A DNA stretch of 64,000 bases from Phallusia mammillata (Eukaryota > Chordata > Ascidiacea > Phlebobranchia > Ascidiidae): the NCBI GenBank assembly GCA_003260075.1, contig QLIY01000441.1, forward strand, positions 5,173-69,172. Reading direction: 5' to 3'. Each line of letters opens with the position of its first letter. The first letter of the stretch is position 1. The position numbers were made by a program, and so were the translations under genes. The notes beneath the pieces were generated by a model, which saw only the letters and a program-made list of their open reading frames with translations, had not been told where the DNA came from and ran no database searches. Shown one piece after another: positions 1-12,700 of this stretch.

Positions 1-181
1 TTTTTTTTTAATTTTCTTACAACTGTGCAATAAAACACTACATAACAAAAATCAACACCAATTGACAGCAACAATTACATGTTTAACATGATTCAAAGAA
101 GTTCATTTAGATTGTTTTGCGTAACTGCATCAAAGTTTTCAGTAATATGCACTTAAATGTAATCATACGCGTAAGTATTAT

Positions 182-3013
182 TTATATAGGGTCGTGCTCG
201 TGTACCACGTGATCACAAGGTGATGAACAAAAATTCTCAATCAAAAATTGCCAACTGTCGGCTCCGAAATTTCCAGCGTCATGGTCATAGTAGAAAACCA
301 ATTCATCACCACCTGCAATTTCGTTAAAGTGCTTCCGCTCATCATTGCTCACTTCCGTTCCCACGTATAGGACCATTACCTAAACAAACCTACTTTATTA
401 GCTGCAAGGTAAACCAGCTGTTTATTCATAGATCGATCATACTATAAACCAGGCCAATAATAATAAAATGCTTTGCAGTATTATTATTTGACTATATTTT
501 TACAGGTTTACCCTACAATATATGCAAAACTTACGTTGTAACCCAAGCTTCGAGCTTCTTTAGCTGGTCCAACAGCATCATCATCAGAAATTCGGTCGGT
601 AAAAACTGTAACGCCTCTTTTAACTCTTTCATCTCTCATCCCAGCTTCTGGTGTCATCATATTATCAACAGCGTATTTGATAGCCGCACCAATGTTCAAC
701 GATTCTACATAATAGGTAAAATGATTATATATTAGTTTCCCATGTTTAAATTATTATATACTTGCCGTTTTGCTTTTCCGCCGCTTTGTCCCGAATAAGC
801 TCGATCAAACGAGACTTACTAGACCCATAGTCATTAAAATTTATCGCACTTGATGCAATTGGATTTTCGCCAAACCACAACATTGCACTCTTTACGGCAT
901 CTTCAGCAACAACATTGGCACTAAAAAATTTTAAACATAATTTCACTAAAGAATTAAAAAATACAGCTATTTACTAAACCCAAACGTCTTTTTAAAAATG
1001 AATAAGTGATTTGAAAAATTCGGTTACAAATGAAACAGTCTTTTTGAGAAAAAGAAAAAAATATGAAAAAACTGTATAATTTAGCTGTACAGTAAATGGG
1101 ACGACAATCGCCTATTTAAACAAATCAATAATCTTTTCTGAACTTTATATTTACTACTCACGTATTAAATCCTTCAAATATTGAAACTATTAATTTGCGA
1201 CCATTTGGAATCGAGACGTAAACCAAATTGAGAAAATCGTAAACAAAATAAGGAGGACAGCTTCCTAAAAATAAGTTAGTTCAACAAACAATAATGTGAC
1301 ATCCACTTTGTTTCCATACTTACTTCCACAACATGGTGTTTTATATTTCCATGTTCCATTACGCATACAAACGTTTGTTTCGTAACCAACTGGATAAACG
1401 AAGTAATCTACATCTGAACATTTGTACTGACAAACCGAACCTGGTTTGTTTTCATTGAAGCACGTGACTTCGCCATGAGAGAGGAATGGAGGTTGCAATG
1501 GACAATCACTACCTGTATGTAATACATTTGGTTTGATTTCCCTTTAGAATGTATGTAGTACACCCAGTGTTTTTTAAGGTGTTTTGGGGGACCGTTTCGG
1601 TCCCCCAAATTTCTCCAGCGGTTTCCCAAAATTAAATATGACGATTTTTGGGTATTTAAATAAAACACTTGCGGTCTCTTAAAACTACTTAGCGGTCACC
1701 CAAACCAAACCTTAAAAAAAAACCTGAGTACACCTATTTAACAAGATATACCAGCATCTGGGTGACCAATAGAAGAGTGACAATTCGAAGCAGCGATGTT
1801 ACACATATCTGTATCACAACAACAAGTACAGAAAGAGCTGGTTTGATCTGAGTTGCATTGTGTTGATCTGCCAGACAACCTTGTGTTCTGTTGTCAATAA
1901 CTTATTTGTGTTATCAACTTTTTTTCAATCACGAACAACAAATGTTACCTGCAATTGATTAATCATGCAAGCGTTTTTCTCCTTGCATTGTTTGAAAATA
2001 ACATGATGGTCTTTATTGATACGCCGTACAACAGTTTCACATGAGTTCTAAAAGAATTTGTAATTCCAAAAATTTGTCAATTGGGAATTATTTTGGGCCA
2101 ATTCCCAGCTACATATAATAGCGTTTCATTCCTACCCATTGCCACATTAAAAAGTTTGGGCAAACCACTTGATACGGTATGACGGGTTTATGCACATTGG
2201 ACTTTTTTTACAATCGCATTTATTTGCCAAACTGAAATTTTACCAAAAGTACCAGTTTTCCATGCGATAAAATACAAATACTTTATTCTTTATGTGAAAG
2301 ATTCGACAAAACCAAACTGTGATTTTCCGGGTAAGTTGTATCATGGAAAAAGATCTCAAGAATCATTTTGCCATTGCCATTTTAGTGTAAGTCACTTAAG
2401 CAATGTCAAAATATCGCACTGTTCGGCGTTTTAGTGTAACTCTTACTATACTGAACAGAACTATTCGTCAGTATGTCTCAATGCAAATTGAATACCCAAC
2501 AAAATCTTTCCATAGAAAATAACAGAAAACAATCGTAAATAATAAAACATAAAAAAAACTTGGCCTGATTGCATATTTAACAGTTGCTTTGCTCTATCTG
2601 GCGATAACTTGCCGCAGCTGATGGCAGTTAGCTAAACCTACATGTTCCTGTCGTAGATATTTTATGCTCAAACGTGTTATCAGACATATCTTGCGTGAAT
2701 TTAAACAGTCCTTATGAGCGGATTTTAGTTAAGAAAATTTAAAGAAGGGAAGGCTTACATAGTTTTGTCTCAGCGAATTTGAAAAGCACTTACATGATTT
2801 GACCTACATTCCTTTATTGTTCCATACACATCACAATCTTCAAAACTTTTCGTTCCTTGACACGTCATACATTTCAAAGCTGTTTTGACAAATAACAAGA
2901 CGATTGAACTAATTCTTGTTCATCTACTTCAATAGAAATTTCATTGTCTTACCCTGAGGTTCACCAAAAAACAAACAAATTTGCACAGCAGTAAACGCTG
3001 CGTAAAATCTCAT
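182..3013 (-). CDS. Secreted Ly6/uPAR - sushi - vWA-like protein (9 exons)
   Basis: Nine exons: 3013-2953, 2879-2794, 2047-1949, 1887-1752, 1512-1324, 1264-1162, 920-766, 704-535, 379-182. Phases close and give about 398 residues. Order: signal peptide (starts MRFYAAFTAV); a Ly6/uPAR-like module spanning exons 2-4, beginning LKCMTC and ending in the diagnostic CCCDTDMCN; one sushi/CCP domain in exon 5 (cysteines plus NGTW); then a vWA-like domain in exons 6-9 containing VTVFTDRISDDD. No C-terminal membrane or GPI segment is visible, so it is probably secreted. The vWA MIDAS DxSxS motif is not recognisable; IFEGF stands where it is expected, so metal-dependent ligand binding is doubtful. Intron 7 has a GC donor (GCAAGT). 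An adhesion or recognition role is inferred from domains only; I do not recognise an orthologue. Confidence 0.8.
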
Positions 3014-3796
3014 CGTTGCAGCAAGCAAATAAATAGCTGACAAGGATAACGCTTAATTTGCAAAACCCCCCAGGGCACAAAACTGAATGTGTGTTAAACA
3101 TGCCTTTTCAAGAATTTGTACGTGTAATTTATCATCATTAAGTTGTAATTGTAAAATGCAGGTATGGTATAAGACGTGGTTTTGAACGTTTTTGAGGTAG
3201 GAAACTGGTAGCAGTAATTTCAAAAACTAGTTTAAATTTCAAATTAAAATTTATTTACAAACATTTAAAACCATATTTGCTGCAATTTAAATACATTAAC
3301 ACAATTTTCGTAAATGCGATACTCATCATGTTTTTTTTTCGTAATGCGATGCTCATCATGTAACATTAGGTTACTGGAAAAGTGTTGGCTCGTGTTTTAT
3401 AAGCTATACTTAGTATTCACTCGAAATTGATGTGGAAAATATAACCCAATGTAAACAGCGACTTAAAGATAAACCTATGTTGTAGATGTGTAAAACCAAT
3501 TTCATACGGATGCCGGCGCCCACGAATTTCGCTTCGTTTGTGCGAAACCGTCACAACTACTACTTGCGAACGAATATATACGTAACACAAGTATGTTTCA
3601 CCCATTTACCTACGTTCTTTTGCAGTGTCACACATCGTTATTGCGAAAATTTAAATTTATTTTTTTCTTGCTGTGAGTCTTGGTTTTTTGCTTGTGACAA
3701 TTAGGCTGTTAAGTTGTTATTAGCTTACACCTTGTTTGCGGATTTACCTTTTCTGCAAGCTTGACTATTGTAACTTGCAACTAATAAAAAAATGCA

Positions 3797-3911
3797 ACTA
3801 ATAACGGTACTACGACACTATGTCGAACGATGCAAAAAATGTCTTGGGGGGGGGGCAAAATTCTAATAACGGTACTACGACACTATGTCGAACGATGCAA
3901 AAAATGTCTTT
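3797..3911. repeat. Direct duplication split by a 10-G block
   Basis: About 49 bp at 3797-3845 is repeated at 3863-3911, with 10 G at 3846-3855 and a few bases between. The copies read nearly identically. This is the shortest of the G-block duplications and is interpreted as an assembly join. Confidence 0.8.
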
Positions 3912-4162
3912 AAAAAAACATTTTTTTTCATTTGCAACTTTAAAGATAAGATCATGCAAAACCATAAACAACGAAATCTATGACACTTTTAAAGTTAGTG
4001 ATTGTTTTCAAAGTAATTAGCAACCCATCATCTTCCAGTAAACTATCCACACAACTCAACTCCTAACGAAAAAAACGTTTATTTAAAGAGCATTCTGTGT
4101 GTATGCTATTTAACTGTAATATACAGGGTAATGTTGATAAAAGAAACACAATAAATAAAACG

Positions 4163-4379
4163 GATATATGTTATTGGAAATAGAAAATGTACAGATAAAC
4201 TACGTTTCTGTATACTCAGAATTAATGTTGTGAGCAGTATCTGACAAGTAGCATTCTTATTGACGGGGGGGGGGGTGATATATGTTATTGGAAATAGAAA
4301 ATGTACAGATAAACTACGTTTCTATATGATAAGAATTAATGTTGTGAGCAGTATCTGACAAGTAGCATTCTTATTGACG
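4163..4379. repeat. Direct duplication split by an 11-G block
   Basis: Copies at 4163-4264 and 4277-4379 flank G at 4265-4275. They differ by a few substitutions and a small indel (around 4212 against 4325), as two alleles would. Confidence 0.8.
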
Positions 4380-4508
4380 ATCGTTGTTTTGTCAAATATA
4401 ATGCTAAATGTGAAAACAGGTTACAAAGAGCAAAATCACTCGGTGCAAAACGATGGAATATAGGAAAAGTTTAAGTATGCCTGTCGAGCAATGTGGCAAA
4501 TGATCAGC

Positions 4509-7500
4509 CTAAAAGCATTTGCGATGTACAATGCTGGGTCCAGAATCGTTATACTCTTCTTTTGTGACCCACATCGATTGAAACGAGGAGATAGTTGCTA
4601 GGATCGAACCACCAAGCCATACAGAGTGTTTCCGCTTAGGATGAGCAGCGACCTTAATCTTCATATTGCCTGGAGCATGGGCAGACATCTCTTTTTCCAA
4701 ACGTTCAGCAAAGCCTGGATATTTGTCAAACAAAGTTATTTGAATAAAATTGTCACAAATGTCGATTTTACATTTTTTTGGTATCGTGTTTTAAAACAAC
4801 TAGTTTGTGTCAAGTGAATGATATACAAACCTGGGAACATTGTGCTACCCCCGGCAAGCACAGTGTTGGCGAACAAATCTCTGCGTAAATCAGCCTCGGA
4901 CTTTTCGATGGAGACGCAACCAATTTTATGGTTACCTTGACAATCCATATCGGCCAAACCTGGATGAAACAGAGCTTCTGGACATTGAAATCGTTCGCTC
5001 CCCATATGAACCACCTAAAAAGGTATTTGATATGGATGTGACAACGGGTGGTCTTTTTTTGAGTTATATTTTATGTTTTAAAATAAGAAAAAACAATTAT
5101 GCTGTACTCTATATCGTTTGTTTTTGATCTGAGTTCCTTAAAAGGGCGTTTTACTAGTTAATGCAAGTCAACGAGTAGTTTTTATCTAAGCATACATAAT
5201 ATTTTTAAAATGGTATAAATAATTTATACCGTAATTTTGGGGGGGGGGCCCTTAAAAGGGCGTTTTACAAGTTAATGCAAGTCAACGAGTAGTTTTTATC
5301 TAACCATACATAATATTTTTAAAATGGTATAAATAATTTATACCGTAATTTTGATTTATACCGTAATTTGATGTTAGTACTTCGTTACTATCACAACACC
5401 CTGTTGTGAAGAGAATAACTCAAATTCTGAAGATTTAACCCAAGTGTGGACGCAGTTAGATTTTTATAGAGATGGTTTTGTTCATCTTGTACCTGTTGCT
5501 GCAAAACTGGCTATTTTTTGTTTACAATTACCTGACCGTCTGGAAGCTCGTAGAGTTTCTCGCCAAAACTACTGGCGGAAGCTGTTTGCATTTCTTGTTG
5601 AAAGTCCAGAGCAACGTAGGACAATGTTTCTTTCATATGTCTCACGAATTCACGCATAGCTGTTCACAGTACAGTAATATCACAGTTATAACACTGTGAA
5701 ACGTTTATTTTTCAATCGTTAAGAGAGAGAGTAATATGCCGTTAAAAAATACGAAAAAACAATTAAAAATACGTACACTGTCTTGGTCACAAATCACTAA
5801 TTTTTCCTTCCACACAGCGTTTACATTTTATCTGAACAATCTAAGTGAGGCTTTCGATATATTTAAACAAAACAAGGAAAATAAGGTGTCGGTCTCTTGG
5901 TACCCTGAAGGTTTTCATTTTTTAATTTACGCGCGCCATTCTGCTATTCACTTATTTAGCTCATAGTAGCTGGGATAAATGTTTTTTATACCGGGCTGCG
6001 GAAATGAATACCCTGTCTTCATGAGAAGTTTTACGAGATGATCAGTCAAGTCGCGACCAGCGAAATTTATCCGGTTGATGGTGTGAGGCATGGCGTATCC
6101 ATCCAAAATAGGAACAGCATGCGACACCCCCTCACCACTGTCCACAACTAAGCCTATAAAATGTTAACATGTTTGTTTCGTATACTTTTAAACTGTCCCC
6201 AAAACACCGCTCCAGACACATACCTGTGGTTCGTCCTGAGGCGTAAAGAACAAGAACAGGCTGCAAACCAATGTACGTTTTAGATGTTCCAAATGTCTCG
6301 AACATAACTTGAGCCATTTTCTCTCGGTTTACCTGCAAAGCAGAACGATTTTTAGTTAAAAAACAGTGCTTGCTTTCTGTAAATTTAAATAAGCAGTATC
6401 TTTTAAAAAACGGAGTCAGTTTAGGCCAGTGGTTCCCAAACTGTGGGCCATGGCCCAGTTCTGGTCCACAAAGACATTTTTAGTGGGCCACAGAGCCATT
6501 TGAACAGATTCTACTGTTTTGTTATACAGTAGATATTAGAATTAGACGCTTTGTTTTGAAAAACATATTATTTGCAAAGCCATAATTATTTAGCAAGAAA
6601 TGTCATTGTCTCCTAACAATGGGTTTTAGCTGGTGGGTGGGAGATAGCAGTTCAAAGTGGATGAGTAGTCAGGTATGTGAGTAGAGGGATTGAAAAGTAG
6701 CCATTTCTTGAACTAGCTAACTTTTCAGAAATATTTAGTGAAATTTACTAAATAATAGCCGCAAATGTGGCTAAATTTCCGCATATATCTCATTAAAAAC
6801 AAATTACTTGAAACCATTTCGCCTGTTTTTGACTTAATTTTTCATTTTTGTGCCCAACTTTACAGCACGTGGTGGGCCACGAATCGCTATTAAAATAGAC
6901 AGTTGGGCCACAGACCAAAAAAGTTTTGGAACCCATGGTCTAGGCAAAAACAGTCAAATATATTTTCAAAAACTTACTCTTTTTGTGAAGTCCACCAAGA
7001 TGTTTGAATTTGCAACCTTAATATTTTCCGATTGTGTCAATTTTGTAGTGAGTTCAGTGTGGGCTTAAAAAATTGATACACCAGACAAGATATTTACCAC
7101 AGGTTAGTTTGCATTCTTTTTGTAAAATATGTTTAGGTGGTTTGTTTACAAAGCGAAAGCATTAACTTCCGAATTTAACGGGGCCTCAGTGAGGAAAATT
7201 GGATATTGCTGGGGGTCAACACGCAGTTCACTATAGAACACATGGCTCCATATTTTCTCCATGTCTTTCCAGTTGGTAATGTGACCGTGCTCAATTGGAT
7301 GATTAATAAGGAGCCTTCCACGTATTTTCTGAGCTTCATCGCCGATGTACCCCTCCGTTCGTGCCTGCCTGAAGTCCTGGTAAAACAGTTTATTTTGCAA
7401 AACGAGACTGAATTTGAAATAGGTGTCACACAAAATCAAAAACACAACATACATTTTGTCTTGGGCTTCCTACAATAGATGGAAACGCAGTCTTTGGTGC

Positions 7501-7560
7501 ATCATCACCTGCAAATCCAGCTTTACATATACCTGAGCCATTGTCAATAATGATCGACAT
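4509..7560 (-). CDS. Divergent actin (7 exons)
   Basis: Actin fold protein expected to bind ATP and polymerise or cap filaments. Exons 7560-7453, 7376-7167, 6332-6224, 6153-5992, 5659-5532, 5014-4831, 4714-4509; phases close, giving 368 residues against 375-377 for ordinary actins. Visible landmarks: [20 protein letters not shown] at the N-terminus, YIGDEAQ, HPIEHG (the His73 region), [41 protein letters not shown], and the C-terminal [11 protein letters not shown]. It is clearly diverged from muscle and cytoplasmic actins: the acidic N-terminus is replaced by MSI, the DNase-binding-loop region around residues 36-50 is altered and about two residues shorter, and there are many changes in subdomains 3-4. 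All seven exons are open and properly spliced, which argues for a functional, perhaps tissue-specific, actin and against a processed pseudogene. A 10-G duplication and a hAT-like element lie in its introns. Confidence 0.9.
5136..5355. repeat. Intronic duplication split by a 10-G block
   Basis: Copies at 5136-5238 and 5249-5355 inside an actin intron flank G at 5239-5248. Neither copy contains exon sequence. Confidence 0.8.
6427..6937. mobile_element. hAT-like non-autonomous element in an actin intron
   Basis: Terminal inverted repeats begin CAGTGGTTCCCAAACT and end in TTGGAACCCATG. The flanking 8-mers are GTTTAGGC (6419-6426) and GTCTAGGC (6938-6945), a 7/8 target-site duplication. No transposase reading frame is seen; the interior is AT-rich. 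Confidence 0.8.
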
Positions 7561-9725
7561 TTCTAGGTATTGGTCAACTTTTAGGCAAAATGAACAAAAA
7601 AATATGCATGTTTTTTGGAATAATCACGTTAGAAGAATTTTGTTGCTGTTATACAAAGTATTTCTTGGCCATAAGCGAGCGACATTATACCTAAACTGAC
7701 TGCGAAAGTCGCCTGCTTTTTACCCTCTCTGAAAACTCTTCTTAACAATGACGATTTTCACCCACGAAATCATCTTTAATAGTTTTAGATTTGTGGAGAA
7801 AATATTTAACATTTTCCGTTTTGAAAGCTAACAAGTCATTAAACTAACTGATTAATATTGCTTTTAAGTATGCCACAAATATAGCGGTACAGAACTTGAA
7901 GTACAAAACTCCTTTTTAATCCCTGCAATTTCAGTACTTGTGTCCATTCTGAACAGATAGTTGTCCCGTTTTTCGAAAATACATCTGTATTTGTAACGGA
8001 TACGCTCTTTCAAAATACAAATTATCTGTTTCCTGTGAACTTTCTAACTTCAGCAAAAATGTGCACGATTGTTTGCAGCGCAAACAAATAAGGGCGTTGC
8101 GCTACTATATATGGTCACAAAGTTTTTTAAACCATCAGTTATTCGCGACAGGTCGAACATATGATATATTTAGGTTGTTTCCGCCCTCTGGACAGCAGAG
8201 TGCAGCATCAAACAAACCTATTATTGACTTACGAAAACACGTATAAATTAGATTATATCGTTTTACCATGCTATTATGCTGCTAGCCCGCCTGTGACAAG
8301 GACGGAAGAATTCTCATAATTATAACTCTTTGTCGCCATCATAAGTCTTGACTCAAAGGGTCATGACACAGTGAAAAGATTCATTGCTGATCCAAATTAT
8401 AAATGCGTGTTTATCTTACTTGAACAATGGTCGAAATGGCTGTGCTTGTGATTCGACTTTTGGTGGGTTAACCACCAAGCCTGTATAGCTTATTAATTTG
8501 GTTAGATGTTTCTCGTCCTTGTCATGCAGTGTGAGAGTACTTGGATAACCGTCAAGATACGTTTAATTCTTCCAGGCTGGCGTATTATGTCATATATGAT
8601 CTATTATTTATTTTTACCATTCAATCAAAACAACATTCAAGTATATTTGAGTTGTTTTTTGCTAAGTTCGCTTTATCATGCCGAACTCGTGCACTAAAAA
8701 TAACAAAGAAAACATTAGGCTTCGCTATTACTTCCGTTAGCTTGCGTGTTCGGTTGGCTAATACAGAAAGTTGTATTTGTTGCCATTGCACAGCTTACAT
8801 TATGGTCGTTTTTGTGTTAATAAGATTGCAAAATCTTTTTTGCGATGTGATGCGTATGTATTGAACAATTTAAAGTTAACTTTATATGACTATCTCATTT
8901 CAAATCTAAACTTAGATAAGATGAACATATTCATACTGGGATAAGTCGTGAAGCGTCGATGCAGCGACCACGGCATACATATCGATAGGTCTATTAAAGG
9001 CGTGTACCGAATCAACTGGTCTCCCAAGCATTTCCATATGGCAAGGCTCAGGCTAGAAAAATCTAGCCTGTGTTGGGATTCGAACTTTCGACAGAGTCGA
9101 ATCACAAGCACCATTGCCTGTCTTGTAGGCTGCACATGTCAGCTTCGTAGTAGGGGATCCTGTGCCAGGACTGATCCGAGTATGAATATGTTCATCATAG
9201 CTGATACGGTCGAAGTGGTGATCCTTACTACGAAGCGTATATGCAGCGTTTACTAAATAATGCCATTTGTTTTAATAAGCGTACCAATGAATAGTTTGTT
9301 ATAGATTATAATCATATAGTTATATGATATGCTCCTGCTAAGTTGTTTGGATGGTAACGAACCCAAATACTGAAAAGATTTTTTGCAGTTTACTTATGGT
9401 AATAAAATATGTGTTCTTTATTCATTTACTTACTTGTGCGGCAAACATAGGAAGGTACAACTATATGCAACTCCTGCGAAATGCAGTAGGAAATTTTAAC
9501 TACACTAAATCCCTTGCAGCATGATCGTTTGTATATTTACGGTTACCAATTTACCTACGTGCCGCAAAACCACCCACTGACAGACTATGTTTCGAGTATT
9601 TGAAGAAAAAATCCCTTCTTTCGGAAACTTTTCATTTCACGAGCGATTTCGAGCGATTGCATCCAGGCGGTTCAAGTTCTCCTTTTGGGTCGCATATTGG
9701 AAACAACAGACAAGTCTACATCAAA
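7561..9725. other. Intergenic region between actin (-) and the transporter (+), divergent promoters
   Basis: The actin and transporter genes are transcribed away from each other from this spacer, so both promoters should lie here. No TATA box stands out. It contains tRNA-SINE-like sequence (8440-8490 and 8918-9245). Open frames at 8061-8246 and 8506-8864 have no recognisable domains and I treat them as non-coding. Confidence 0.5.
8918..9245. mobile_element. tRNA-derived composite SINE copy
   Basis: It shares the family modules: the GAACATATTCAT-type end, a 'catatggcaaggctcaggctagaaaaatc' core split over several segments, a box-B-like GGGATTCGAACTTT, and the CATAGCTGATACGGTCGAA module. The same modules recur at 16064, 31668 and 56781-57420. 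Part of the tRNA-like head is missing in this copy. Confidence 0.65.
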
Positions 9726-12700
9726 ATGACGGAACCAGTAAGTGATAAAACTTGTATACTAATTAGATTTGATTTGAATTAACGCACTTTACGTTCGTAG
9801 ACTTTGTCAAGGTTACAACGACTGTATAAAATCAGATCCCATTCTATAGCGGGTAGCAATCAACGATTAAGGAATCTAGTTGTAAAATAGTTTATATCCG
9901 ACACTTATAGCGGCATGATTCCGAAATTATCACACAACATTTTACAAATTTACAAACGATTTCAAATCACCTTCAACTCAACAATTAGGTCGAGTTTCAA
10001 AGGCGCATTATAAATATTCTTGTCACTCAAGGAAATTAAATGTTTAACGAAGCGTTGTCAGCAAGTTATCACGTTAGGAATGGGGCCCAGCCGCCCAAAT
10101 GTCTCGCTCTGGTGCAGGCCCCTACGACCGGGCGCCTGCAGCCCATGGGCGGCACCACAGCCTATTGGAGTCTAAGAGTATATTTTTGCTTTTAAGGTAA
10201 CAACCATTATCATGATTGCATGTTAGATCTATGTTTTTTATACAAATTGGTGTCTATCTGGATTCTAGATATTATTACTGTTTCAAAGGGGGTCAGATAA
10301 TGTTTGGAATCCAGAAATTTTTAGAGAAAAAAAGTTCTCACATTTTTGTCGTCTGATCTAAACAGTTTCAGTCATTAATTTGTTCACGAAAGTAGAAAAA
10401 GCTTTAAAGCCAACCAAATAAAATTCACTGTCGAAATATAAAATCTACCAAAACGTTTTAAAATTGTGCATGACTAATTACAATGAAAGTTTTTGCAGGA
10501 AAACTCTCGATATTGCTCCGTGGTTTTATTCTTCACCACCACAATGAGTTTTTCCCCCGTAGGCTACCACTTTGTTGTGCTCGGCCCAATGGTTCCCGCT
10601 TTGCAACAAGTTTATAACGATACATACCTGGTAAGTATATGAGTTTTCTTTTTTTCATGTTGTTTCAAGAGAAACAAAAAATTGTGCTTACAATTACGTT
10701 GTGTATATGGTAACATATCTATAATCACTTGTACTCTATCTAAATCACCAATGTACATATGTTCCTTTGAAAATGGCTATTTACATTTGTGTTTTTCTAA
10801 CATACGATTCCATTTAATGCCTGTCATATGTCTATAATGCGGGTTTATTAGCACACCCTTTACATAAGTGCATGGAATTGTAACAATCTATTTGTTAAGA
10901 GTGCATCAGGCAAAGAAAGTTTTAGTGCTTCCATTACTGGCCATTTAGAAAAGACGTTTTCATAGCATTCGTTACTCTTACAAAGCACGTTGACAAATAT
11001 TTATAATAGAATGTGCAATTTCTGGTAGGCATCGTGCAAATGTCGTGCAAGCGAAATCGTTGACTGCATTGCAGTTGTCAAAAAAACTCATTTGTGGGTT
11101 TTGCACGTCACAAGTGTAGAATGTCAGAGACGGCGTTGCACGCTCCGCTGCGTTTTCTCCACTTTTGTTTGCACAAACAAGTCGGTAATTTGGATTTGGC
11201 ACTTCCTCACTGTTTTTCCAAATAAGTACAGACATGATACCAGCAGGACTTACGAGAAAAAAAGTCTTCCTCTCATTTGCTAAACGAAGTGCTAAAATCT
11301 ACTTTGTAGTATCCCTGTCACCAATATTCTCAAACGTAACAACACTTGAAACTAACGACAAAAGATAAATGGATATCCTGATTATACCTGCGTGATGCTA
11401 TCATTGACCATTGATTTAAAAAACTATGATTTTGCTTGCAGAGTCGAAACGGCGTTCCATTGCCAAACGAGACATGGCTTTTACTTCTCACACTCACGAT
11501 AACCTTTCTTGTGGTTGGTGCGTTTATCGGCGGGACAAGTAACAGGTTCCTGCTTTTGATCCTTTCACGAAAACACCTACTCCAAGTAGCCCATTTTCTC
11601 AACATTATTGGTGTTGCAATTATATGTTTGGTTGGCGGTCTAACCGGATCTTTTGAGGCCATTATTGTTGGAAGGCTGGTTGTTGGGGTACCTATTGGAA
11701 TTTGGTATAGTACGAGCATTACCTTTTTTGTTTTATGTTTTACCCGTGCAATGACTGTGTGAGTCTTTCAAATTTAGTGCGCGTGTTTATAAATACTATT
11801 TAAAAACACTTTAAAAGGTTTTTGGAACCTGTGTGTCTGTAAGTTTGCATGTCACTTTGTGTTGGATATTTGACATTTATTGACATAGGTTTGATTCCAA
11901 TGGTGACAGCTGAAGTTAGCGCCAGAAACAAAGATTCATTTTGGCAAACAATAACCGCGGTTTCAATTGTTTTTGCCTCAACGGTAGCGGTCTGTGTTGC
12001 TCACCCAAAGGTAAGCTCAATTAAAGTGACATAGACAAACTAAAAAAAGTCCGTTTCTTGAAAGTTAATTAGAAATAAATACCAAGAAACAACATGTATG
12101 AACACCAACTTGTATTTGGTCACTATTTTGGATTGCAAATGTGACAAATTGTTGACCTTAACGTATCAGTTACAATTTATCACAACACACAACGCCTATT
12201 GAAGGCGCCATACCGAATCAGCCGGTAACCAAGCATTCCCATATGGCATGGTGTATACTGTATAGGCTATAAAAATCTCGGGTCGTTCCGAGACTCGCGC
12301 TTTCCGTTTTTTGTTTGAAGCGAATTTAGGACTTTTTAAATTCAGAATAAAACATAATGCAGGGGGGGGGGACATTACTTTTTGTTTTGTGTTTTACCCG
12401 TGCAATGACTGCGTGAGTCTTTTAAATTTCAGTGCGCATGTTTATAAATACTATTTAAAAACAATTTTAAAGGTTTTTTGGAACCCGTATGTCTGTAAGT
12501 CCGCGTTTCACTTTTGGCTTGTCTGTGTGTTGGATGTTTGACATTTAATGACTTATAGGTTTGATTCCAATGGTGACAGCTGAAGTTAGTGCCAGAAACA
12601 AAGATTCATTTTGGCAAACAATAACCGTGGTTTCAGCTGTTTTCGCCTTAACAGCAGCGGTCTGTGTTGCTCACCCAAAGGTAAACTCAATTAAAGTGAC

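Larger units (their letters stand above)
3014..4508. other. Intergenic spacer upstream of the Ly6-sushi-vWA gene and downstream of actin
   Basis: No coding exon is seen here. It holds the presumed promoter of the minus-strand gene just above 3013 and the 3' flank of the actin gene below 4509. It also holds two short poly-G-separated duplications (near 3846 and 4265). The small open frames lack codon structure, splice context or recognisable domains. Confidence 0.5.

Noticed and set aside
9600..9725. Upstream extension of the transporter start in the same frame
   Set aside because: The extension begins on a TTG codon. The first ATG in frame is at 9726 and gives a normal short N-terminal exon.
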